A DNA stretch of 64,000 nt, taken from NCBI GenBank assembly GCA_012932295.1, contig JAAONU010000004.1, forward strand, positions 10,044,630 to 10,108,629, given 5' to 3'. Below are positions 46,260 through 58,200 of this stretch, in pieces. Both the position numbers and the translations under genes were made by a program. Within the stretch, counting starts at the first letter, position 1, and each line of letters begins with the position of its first letter. The notes under the pieces are model-generated. The model was not told the DNA's origin. It did no database searches and saw nothing but the letters and a program-made list of their open reading frames with translations. Source of the DNA: Cyclina sinensis. Its lineage: Eukaryota; Mollusca; Bivalvia; Venerida; Veneridae.

Positions 46260-49200
46260 TTACTTTACCACCCCTCTTTCAATAAGAGCGTTTATAACAT
46301 TGTCCTGCATGTGTAGTAAATCTTTTAATACTGATCTGGTATGTTCACCTAGCACTGGTGGAGGATTGTTCAGCACTGTGGGTGTCTCGCTGAACTTTAC
46401 GGCCGGTCCTTAAATAACAAATGTCAGATATGTTTAGCGACAGTTTCAGATCACCTATTATATTAAATTGGCAAATATTGCAAACTGTATATAGCTAATA
46501 TAACTCTTGTCAAGTTTTTAATCTACAGGCAAACCTTTGACCTACCTTTTTAGCGGTTTTATATAAATTTGAATAAAGATATGAAAACTGAATGAAGAAT
46601 TAGTGAGTTCACAATATTTCTGATTTTTGCAAAGTTTAACGTAAGAATAATAACAAAAATATCATAACTGATCAAAAGGCCTTAAAAGGAGCACTGAGGG
46701 CAAACACTTTGGGAGTTATAGCATAATCTTATTATATGTATAACCTTGAATGAAAAAATAATTCAGTTTGCTTTAATCTTTTACAGCCATCAACAGTATA
46801 ATACAGTCAGTATATATGACAATTTTCTTTAAAATATCGCCATTTTCAGAATAAAGTCTTCTCACAGTCTGAGCCATATCAGACAGACAGCTTACCTAAC
46901 CATCACTCATGGGAAGGACCGGTACTAGACTCCCATTCCCCCGTATGAAACTGCCAACTTTCTCACATAAGTAGTATTAATACTATTAGTATTAACTGGG
47001 CACAAAGCCATGAGAGGTCAAGTTATTTGAGGTAAACGATTTAAATCACTCAACAACGCAAGGCAGTCCGTCTTCATTTGGAAACTTAGAATGGTAGCAT
47101 ATCGAAAGTATGGTTTCCGGAACTGAGATGTCATCGAACGTAACCACGTAGCAATGAAGACGTGGGTAAAAGAAAGGTAGAGTCTTTGTTTTCCATTTAA
47201 CCATTGGACTACGGACGCAGACGTCATAGGTTTCGATGGTCTTAACTTACCTGCAACCCGTACTTTGCCTGCTGTCGGGTGATCCATGCCCTGTATCATA
47301 TCATTATGAAGAACCTGTAATAGAAGCCAGGATTCTAGCATTTTCATTGGTTTATAAGTTGTTCACGTGGTGACTCTGTGCAGAATCAATAAATGCATTT
47401 GTTAGCAGTTGAAAATTCTTGAAAAAAAAACCCAAAGAATATTGACGAAAGAATTATGAATATTTCAATTATAAAAAAGAAATCAAGGATTATTATAATC
47501 AGTTATGGGTAAATCTTAAATTTTAAATCTTAAAAGTGTCATCCACTACCAACATAAGTCTTTAGAAAATAAGCCTCTTGAAATACAGTGGGATAGCTTC
47601 TTGACAGTGGTTTGATTTATAGCTTGAAGTACAAATATAGTTGTAACATAAGAAATAAAAACAGTCACTTTATCAAACGATTTTTTGTCATAATATCGCA
47701 AAATACATGAACATTTAATTACAAAATGAATGAATATTATTCTTTGTTTCACAGAGCAAATACCATGAAAAGTGAATGAAATGGGCCTGAATAACACAGA
47801 ACATTGACTTAGAAAAAAGTCAACATATACTTCGCGCTTCTAATTTCAACCAACTCTCTTTCAATCGTCAAAGTTCATGTACATGTACATGAATTTATAA
47901 AAGTAAGAGATGAATCGGAGAGCAATTTATAACCTGTGGGTCACTAAAAACCTGTTCCATGTTATTGATTGGACCATATGGTATCCCAGAATTCTTTAAA
48001 ACTTCCAGCCAATCATATGTTGTCTTTGATTTAAATCTAAAAGTAGAAAATAATTTACTATGTGAATTTTGCAAATATGGCTAAAATCAATTCTTTTTAT
48101 TAAAAGGGTTACCCGTATCTTTATTACAATTTCTGTTAACTATAGTTATCGCCCTTGTTATTGAAATACGAACCAAATTTGTTGCCTTGAAAAGTTAATA
48201 CAAATAATACAGATTATATTCACTGTTAGTAATGTTACAGGATGTATGTAAGAAATTTAGTTTACAACATTTAAGAATTTTCAATTTGTTTATAAGTTTG
48301 CATAGGCAAAGTTATTTTACCTGTTACCCAATATCTGTATCAGGGCTTTTCTGTTATGTACCCTCTGTCTGTTTGTAGCAAAATCCGGATTCTTCCCTAC
48401 ATCGGGTAGTGCTAAACACTGAAAATAGAAAACAAACCAGACATAATTCTGGTAAATGCAACTCTCAGTTTTAGTTTAAACCTAGTTATTAAACTTATCG
48501 ATCTTAAAAAAAGGGTTCTTTCAACTTATATTAATCCCACTTGACTTCTGCTTCCCGAGTCCAAACCAGTACTCGCGCCGGAAGTGTGTGGAATGTGGAA
48601 ATTTACAGGAAAAACTAATCCCCTATTAGGATCTGAACCAGCAGCCTCGGTATCGTAAGTTCAACACTCTACCTATACTGTAGGCACTCAAAGGCGTCTT
48701 CAAAAAGATCAATTATTTAAACTTCATTCTGATGTTTTTTTAGTCAGATCATACTGCAAAATTCAGTCACTGGGATATTCTATAAGGGGTCCAAGCTGCA
48801 AAACTGAATCTGATTATAGACTTTAAAATCGTGAAAATTTCAGTTATCATATGACACCTTCTGTTAATGGTGTACGTACATCATAGCACTTTTTTTTTGA
48901 TTCTCGGCTATTGCAGACGATGCATTATTTTCTATTTTATGTTTTCCAGTAAATTATAGAGTTTTCTCAGTAAAATAAAATTGATGATCCTCTGTTTTAA
49001 AACTATGGAATACCATTTTTATTTTCACTGCTTTTGCCGAACTACTTTTTTTTAAAAAGCAGCACACTAACTAACACAAGAAATGAAACACAGCAACTGT
49101 CACAAGTTCTACATAACAGACAATATTTCATATCCAGGATCTCCAGCTCGTCCTTAATACAAGAGAATTAGGTAGTTAATAGATAGTGACAGTGATGAAG

Positions 49201-52200
49201 TAATTTAAAATACACAAATAAACCCAACTTGTAAAAGTTGTGTTTCCAAGTAAAATTTTTATGAAGGTTAGCTTAAGAGTGTTCACAAAGATTTTAACAA
49301 ATTTAGAAAGGTGATCAAGTTTTTCAATCAGTATGACATAATTTCTGTCTCGTCCAAAGTACCAAGATGAATTTTCTGAGCAAGTTTCGTGTAGATTTAT
49401 CCAAAACTGTGATCTGTAGAGAGTTCACAAGCTAACCATTGACGACGCACTATGGACGGCAGATAACAGACAAAGGCCGATCACAAAAAATCACCCTGAA
49501 CATCCTGTGCACAGGTGAGCTTAAAAAATAAGTTTAAACAGAGAGCAATAAAGTCACTTCCTAAACACTCCTTTTCGAGTTTTTTTCTTCTGGCAAATAA
49601 ATGTTCGACAAAGACGTCAACGAGAGATCCTGTAAAAAGCATTTCACATACATATCTTATTAGATTTTTTAAAAGCAAAACAACTTGGTGATAATATATA
49701 TTAGTTCTTTTTGTATCAGTCTTAATGACGACACAGACGATAACAACCATAAGTGATCGAAACTGTGAAAATCGTTGTAGCAAACAGACACACTAAGACT
49801 ACTTTTTGTGTACTTCAAGAATTTTCTAAGAATCTTAACCCTACCTTGCAGAGTATTTGAAACTGTTTATCGTTGCCTGCACCTGCCATTACATAACCAT
49901 CGGAAGTTTCAAATGCCTGAAATATGCAATCAAGTCCTTTTATACATTAAAAATTTACAGAAGGTTTCTACTGGTTATTTCTTCTGCAATTGTTGTTGTT
50001 GTTGTGTAAATCCGATGATTGTTCACATAGTTGATTACATGTATTAAAACAATATCAACTGATTTTACAGTTACAGTAGGTACCAAGGTTTCCATAGCTT
50101 AAAAGCTAGAGGATAATATCCCCTAATAAACATGATGTAAACGCGCCTTCATAATGTCTAAAATCAAAATTAAGTTGAGGTTAAAAAAAAACTTACATAA
50201 GTCTCCATTTTAGTCCCTATGCAAAAAAAGAAAAAAAGTCTTTTACAACAACAACGATAACAAAATGATAACCTTCGTGCATAACTTAGGCAATTGTACC
50301 CCAAACATCTGCACTGACAGATAAGTAAGAAGCCAGGAACCAAATTATTGTTTAAATAAGCCATTCTGCGTCCACATTGATCGCACGGAAATTTTCGATG
50401 ATGACCGAGTTGGAACGATTGTTAATTGGGCAAAATAATCACGAACGATAAATTAAGGCGTTATCGTCTAATTTTATCCGATTACAAATTTACATCATTT
50501 ATTAGCTTTATCTAAATATATGGGAAACACAATGTTACCTGGTATGGAACAATACTTGGATGGGAGGTGCTTCGTCTTCGAGCCTCCAAACCCGCGTTTA
50601 AATAATTGCTGGCAATATTGACTAGAGACGCAACCTGATACACGAGTGAAAAGAAAGAACAGGCATATTCACTACTTGGTTTCACTGCATATAAAAGTAT
50701 CAAAGGAATCTCTTAGGAAAATCATTTTAAAATGCATTTTGTGGCAAAATATGTCACCGATCATATCCGATTTGCTTTTTCATTAAAAATTGATAAATTT
50801 ATGCAAGAAAACAAAGAATGTTTGCTGCTTCACATTTATGTTAAGTGCTTTTTCAAACACATTTAACAAAAGAAATTATCAACGCATAAATTCTCTAGAC
50901 AAAGTTTGTCTGTTTGTTTTCTTTTTTTTCTTCCTATTTTTCGTTTTTTTAATATGAAATACATGTTTCAAGTATCTTTGTGAAAGACTAGGAAAAAGGA
51001 ACACACTAACATACCTGAGTTGACAATAAATTACAATCTATATGTTGACCACGCCCTGTTTTGGCACGGTGTAAAAGAGCTGCCATTATTGACCCGTATG
51101 CGTATAGCCCAGTTGACAAATCCGTCATGGCCACGCCCACTTTGCATGGCTCGCCGTCCTGGACAAAAGAATAAGAATAAAAATCACTTCAAGCAGAATG
51201 GAGGCCCCATGTGATGGTGTTTCACACTGTAAAAGATCCAGGAGTGTCTCTGGAATGGGGGGCTTTCTGCGTCCTGCACTATCACCCAAAACCTAAAATA
51301 ACTAAACTCTTCAAGGGGTGTCTGCCATATGGCCAACCGGTACTGACAACAAATTACCTCAAACACACGGAGCCAGAGATCAAGGAGAATAGGGAAGAAG
51401 CAAATCTAAATTCAGAATTGACTGTAGCTGTACGACGAGGAAGAAACGTAACAGAAAGCACAAAAATGCAGTAGCATTATAAGCAAAAGTATTGCATTAT
51501 AGTTTGTATAAATCGACTGTCTTCAGTTCTGATAATGGCTATTCTGACTCAACGAGGACTCAAGGTGCACGCACCTAGCACTGCAATAACTAGAGGTTGA
51601 AGGGTTGGAGGAGCATTGGTTGAAGTGTTGGAGGAGCAGTGGTTGAAGATTGGAGGAGCAGTGGTTGAAGGGTTGGAGGATTAGTGGTTGAAGGACTCTA
51701 TGAGCAGGGTTGGTGAAACAGTGATTTAAGGTTGCAGGAGCAGTGGTTGAAGGTTTGAGAAGCAATGGTTGAGGGTTGGGGGAGCAAAGGTAAAAAGTGG
51801 TTGACGGGTTGGAGGAGCAGTGGTTGGAGGGTTGGAGGAGCAGTGGTTGAAGAGTTGGAGAAACAGTAGTTGAAGAGTTGGAGGAGCAGTAGTTGAAAGT
51901 TGGAGGAGCAGTAGTTGAAGATTGAAGGAGCAGTGGTTGAGGGTTGGAGGAAAAGTAGTTGAAGAGTTGGAGGAGCAGTAGTTGAGGGTTGGAGGAGCAG
52001 TGGTTGAAGACTGAAGGAGCAGTGGTTGAAGAGTTGGAGGAGCAGTAGTTGAAGAGTTGGAGGAGCAGTAGTTAAGGGTTGGAGGAGCAGTGGTTGAAGA
52101 TTGAAGGAGCAGTAGTTGAAGAGTTGGAGGAGCAGTAGTTAAGGGTTGGAGGAGCAAAGGTAAAGGGATTGGAGGAGCAGATGTTGAAGGTTGGAGAAGC

Positions 52201-55200
52201 AGTGGTTGAGGGTTGGGGGAGCAAAGGTAAAAGGTGGTTGAAAGGTTGAAGGAGCAGTGGTTGGAGGGTTGGAGGAGCAGAAGTTGAAGATTGAAGGAGC
52301 AGTGGTTGAAAAGTTGGAGGAGCAGTAGTTGAAGGGTTGGATGAGCAAAGGTAAAGGGATTGGAGGAGCAGATGTTGAAGGTTGGAGAAGCAGTGGTTGA
52401 GGGTTGAGGAGCAAAGGTAAAAGGTGGTTGAAGATTTGGAAGGGCAGTGGTTGGAGGGTTGGAGGAGCAGTGGTTGAAGATTGAAGGAGCAGTGGTTGAA
52501 GGGTTTGAGAAGCAGTGGTTGAAGGGTTGGAGGAGCAGTAGTTGAAGGGTTGGATCCCAAAGTTAAAGGGATTGGAGGAGCAGATGTTGAAGGTTGGAGA
52601 AGCAGTGGTTGAGGGTTGGGGGAGCAAAGGTAAAAGGTGGTTGAAGGGTTGGAAGGGCAGTGGTTGAAAGGTTGGAGGAGCAATGGTTGAAGATTGAAGG
52701 AGCAGTGGTTGAAGGGTTGGAGGAGCAGTAGTTGAAGGGTTGGACGAGCAGTAGTTGAAGGGTTGGATGAGCAAAGGTAAAGGGATTGTAGGAGCAGAGG
52801 TTGAAGGGTTAGAGGAACAGTGGTTGAAGGTTGCAGTGGCAGTGGTTGAAGGGTTGAAGGAGCAGTGGTAGGAAGTTTGGAAGAGCAGTGATTGAAGATT
52901 TGAGGAGCAGTGGTTGAAGGGTTGGAGGAGCACTGGTTGAAGGGTTGGAGGAGCAGTAGTTTAAGGGTTGGATAAGCAGTAGTTGAAGAATTGGAGGAGC
53001 AGTGGTTGAAGGGTTGGAGGAGCAGTAGTTGAAGGGTTGGAGGAGCAGTGGCTGAAGGGTTGGAGGATCAGTGGTTGAAAGGTTTGAGGATTAGTAGTTG
53101 AGGGTTGGAGGAGCAGTAGTTGAAGGGTTGGAGGAGCAGTGGTTGAAGGGTTGGATGAGCAAAGGTAAAGGGATTGGAGGAGCAGAGGTTGAAGGGTTGG
53201 AGGAACAGTGGTTGAAGGTTGCAGTGGCAGTGGTTGAAGGGTTGAAGGAGCAGTGGTAGGAGGTTTGGAAGAGCAGTGATTGAAGATTTGAGGAGCAGTG
53301 GTTGAAGGGTTGGAGGAGCAGTGGTTGAAGGGTTGGAGGAGCAGTAGTTGAAGGGTTGGATGAGCAGTAGTAAAAGGGTTAGAGGAGCAGTGGTTGAAGG
53401 GTTGGTTGAGCAGTAGTTAAAGGGTTGGATGAGCAAAGGTAAAGGGATTGTGGAGCAGAGGTTGAAGGGTTGGAGGAGCAGTGGTTGAAGATTGAAGGAG
53501 CAGTGGTTGAAGGGTTGGAGGAGCAGTAGGTGAAGGGTTGGATGAGCAGTAGTTGAAGGGTTGGATGAGCAGTGGTTGAAGGGTTGGAGGAGCAGTGGTT
53601 GAAGATTGAAGGGGCAGTGGTTGAAGGGTTGGAGGAGCAGTAGTTGAAGGGTTTGATGAGCAGTAGTTGAAGGGTTGGATGAGCAAAGGTAAAGGGATTG
53701 GAGGAGCAGAGGTTGAAGGGTTGGAGGAACAGTGGTTGAAGGTTGCAGTGGCAGTGGTTGAGGGTTGGGGGAGCAGTGGTAGGAGGTTTGGAAGAGCAGT
53801 GATTGAAGATTTGAGGAGCAGTGGTTGAAGGGTTGGAGGAGCAGTGGTTGAAGGGTTGGAGGAGCAGTAGTTGAAGGGTTGGATGAGCAGTAGTTGAAGG
53901 GTTGGAGGAGCAGTGGTTGAAGGGTTTGAGGAGCAGTACTTGAAGGGTTGGAGGAGCAGTGGTTGAAGGGTTGGAGGATCAGTGGTTGAAGGGTTGGATG
54001 AGCAGTAGTTGAAAGGTTGGATGAGCAGTTGTTGAAGGGTTGGAGGAGCAGTAGTTGAAGGGTTGGAGGAGCAGTAGTTGAAGGGTTGGAGGAGCAGTGG
54101 TTGAAGGGTTGGAGGAGCAGTGGTTGAAGGGTTGGAGGATCAGTGGTTGAAAGGTTTGAGGATCAGTGGTTGAGGGTTGGAGGAGTAAAGGTAAAGGGAT
54201 TGAAGGAGCAGTGGTTGAAGGACTGGAGTAGCAGTGATTGAAGGTTGGAGGAACAGTGGTTAAAGGATTGGAGGAGCAGAGGTTGAAGGGTTGGAGGAGC
54301 AAAGGTAAAAGGATTGGAGGAGCAGTGGTTGAAGGATTGGAGGAGCAGTGGTTAGAGGGTAGGAGGAGCAGTGGTAGAAGGACTAGAGGAGCACTGGTTG
54401 AAGGGTCGGAGAAGCAAAGGTAAATGGGGTGGAGGATCAGTGGATGAAGGGTTGGAGGATCAGTGGTCGAGGGGTTAAAGAATGAGTGGGCGAGGGGTTC
54501 GAGAAGCAGTGGTTTCGGGGTCGGAGGGTCAGTGGTCGGAGTGGAGGAGCAGTAGTGATGAGGTGGAAGAAGCAGTTCTCGAACGGTTGGAACATTGCAC
54601 TGATTATCTATGAAAGTGTCAATTCTGTAACTAAACATATGAATCATTCTAGCGGAAAGGGAACTAAGAAAGCTAAAATCCTCATATTTTTTGGCCGTCC
54701 TTGAAAAAAATCTATGTCTAAGTTTTCTTTACATTTGTCAGAAGCATCTGACACTATAAAATTGCTTTAGTCTTTCTTTCACTGTCACTGACCTCAGATA
54801 ACGGTAGCTTTAATAAATGGTAGAATCTTTCTACAAAAAGAACAGCTTTCACCGCAAAGTCAGTTCACATCTGTAGGCAAAGGTTAATCATTTACCTGCG
54901 TATTGCTAAGAACTGTTAACAATAAATACTGGGGGAAATATAAAACGTACTCAATGACTGTACTTCACGATAATGTTGACCTTGATTACGCGACTTTTAT
55001 CCGGAAACAAAACGGCATAATTTCATTGTTTCAGTAAATGGCTCTTAAAAGCCAGAAAAAAACACAGACTTGAACCCATGACCTTGAATCATAGACAGTA
55101 ACCAGGCATTTATCCTGACCGCCTGACCTCCACAAATAAAAGTCATACATGTATTCAAAGAGCTTTTATTTTACCTCCGGACCTGTTATATGCGTCAGTC

Positions 55201-58200
55201 CACCCGTAGCTGCAACTATGACGTCATATCCGGCTCTCTTTGCATCTGGTCCAGTCTGTCCGTAGCCTACAAGTGTAAGAACATTGAAACTATTTTGTAC
55301 TGTATGCTTAAGCAACTCGTTTAAAATCCTGGTCGACAAATTTTAACCAACACATTTGCGATTAATCAAACCGTTTAAAAATTGTACTATGGAAATCTTT
55401 CATAGCATTATACCTGTTTCCACACCGACCCCGTTTCCAAGTCCGCACAGAAAATCAAATTGTTATCATGCGTATTAAAACTAGGCACAAGTGTTTCTGA
55501 CATGCACCAGGTTTTATTTTATGCTTTAAACGGGCTCAGTATGAAACACAGTTGATTACTTTTCTTATATACCTTCTTATATAATCGTAAGTAATGAGTA
55601 ACTGGTTCTTTTACATGCTCAGTGTACAGTACCGACACTTGAGACCTCGGTTAACACTATTTGTTAGTGGAGAAGCGGGGATGGGGGTCCAACTCGTGAT
55701 CCATGGATTAGTCCAGTCAAGCGTGTTACCACTGGACCACTGATTAGCCCTGGTTGATGCACATTCAATATGCACGCCGTGTTGATCAAGTGTGAACAAG
55801 GGCAAAAAAACGTATTTGCAACGCTGACATTTACAATAGGGGAGGTAACTCAGTTTGGAGCGTTTAAACAGCACACTTAAAATGACGTTAAAGTTAAAAC
55901 TTCTTCCTTCAGGGGTTCCTGTATCAGAGCGTAAATTTTCTACGTACCTGTTATGGAGCAGTATACAAGATGCGGGGCTATCCGGGACAGCTGATCGTAA
56001 CCTAAGTTCAGCTCGGAGAGTTTTCCGGGGATGTAGTTTTCTAGAAAAACATCACACTTCTTCGCTAACTGTAATAATAATTTATCTTTTCATTCAACCT
56101 CGTTTAAAATGTCCTTTACATGCAAATGTACGCCTGTAAACTGGGATATGTAAGAAAACTAAATATCCAGTTGCATGATTGTAAACTAGTGTAAGTAAGT
56201 CTGAGGTATTAACTACCGAACGATCAACATAAAAATCAGCATGTTGAGCATTGTTTTAGTCGAAACTTCATTCTGCCAGGGATGATTAAAAACGTAGTGT
56301 TAACAATATTAAATGCAAATGTAAATTCATTCATTAGATTATCATTTGGTTGGAAACTGACGAATGGTTTTATCTGAACCAAATGGCTGGTGACGTACAA
56401 AATCCAATGAATGTTACGGTATAAAAGGATATACACGACTGTGTTCCCTTTCCATCACTTTTCAGCGTTTTGAGGGGTGATCCGAAAAAAATCCCTGTTT
56501 CTTTATCTTTTAGCACTTAGAATTTTTTAACATTCATCCCTCAAATTCACGATTTACACTTTATAGACCCGACCAAGAATGGTCTAATATATGCCTTATT
56601 TTCTTTAAACATCATTACGCCAACAAAATAGTACCTGTTTGATTATTTCCTGGCCTTCTGGTTCCCGTATATTTACACAAACGCTCTGAAAAAAATAATT
56701 ACAGGTCATTTACTATGCTTACCATATTTTATCACTCCGCGGAAAGAGCGAGTCCATATATCTCAGTAAATTTAGTAACCATTTTACTGAATGCACTTGA
56801 AAGAAAATAAAGAACACGTAGAAAATAATAACATAAATTTTAGTGTTTCATGAGTACTATATCTAAAAAAAACATAATTCAACAAATCATGAGCCATTAT
56901 TGTTTATCAAAATACGACGAAACTCGTGAATTTTAAGAATGAAAATCACAACGTCAGTGTGATACGCAATCGTAACAACTCGGCCTTTTCCGACAACTTC
57001 ATAAAAAGACCTCGTATGTAAGTGTATGAATCCACCAAATGGTAATTCGCCCCGGCTTTAATAAAAATGTAAACAAATATGGCAAAACTCACGCAGTGTT
57101 TGTCTTATGCATCAGAAAACAATGAAAATGAATGTCAGTATAAACAGGTATATAGAGGCTTTAAGAAATGTTTTCAATTTAGCAGACAGCACCTGTATTA
57201 TAAAATAGTCCAATATGGCGCCTACCACATTATTTCCGAGGTGACTTATTGAAGTCGCCTGAGGTGTTCCGAATGTGTGATACGTGAAGTGCGTGCTTAA
57301 GTGCATACACCAGCTGAATTTGTTACACAACCGGTATACCGAAAAAATATTGGCTCATCGAGATAAAATGAAGAAAAAAAGAAATATATATTTTGCGTAT
57401 GCAATAAACCTGATGAAAAGACAACATCCAGAGAGTGCTCTTAAACGAGAATAATTGAAATGGGACAAAATTAAATTCATTGACATACAGATCTAAAGAA
57501 GGGAATCGGCGAAAGGACAGTATTCGACAAGCTCCGGATATCTTCGTAGACAGAGTATGAATACGTAAAAAGTGATACGACACAATTGAGCCTTTAGGTC
57601 AAATGCTCTTGATATTAAAAAAGATATTTGCCTGTTTATTTCTGTTGACAGACAGGAAGTATGCGCTTTCAGGGCCGCAGAAAGGAGGGCCCCATGACCT
57701 TGTGTCATCTCCGCCATCTACAACGTATAACGACTTATCACATATACGAGCTAAAGTGTATGGAGTTAAACCAAATTCAAGAACATAATTAAAATAGTTC
57801 TGAAAGAAAAGAATAGAACTGGCTTAAATTTAGCTGTCAAAGCTACAAAAACAGTTCATTTACTACTTCCACACTCTGGAATATTGGTCGAATATCAATT
57901 TACACAGCTCTTGCATGTTACATGTAAATAAAGCTTCTGACAAACCCACGTGCATTGTTGGTAAGGCTTAAATTAATACTAAACCTAAATACCTACAATT
58001 AGATCGAAAAGGAATGAAAATAATTTATATACCAGGGTTTTCTATTTTGATGATATCAGCCCCTAAGTCCCCGAGAATCATTGAACAGTAAGGGCCTGCA
58101 AGAACTCTGAAAATAATGTAAGAAAGGATTTCTTAGTTTGTAAAATATTCATTTACCTCCACTGATAATTTCTAGGGAGGTTTTTTTAAATACTTATAAA

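Noticed and set aside
52139..52933. 264-codon minus-strand frame (and companions at 52072, 53979, 53068, 51726)
   Set aside because: It is a by-product of the 23-bp minisatellite lacking stops in all phases. It lies inside a SUGCT intron, has no start context and no non-repeat domain.
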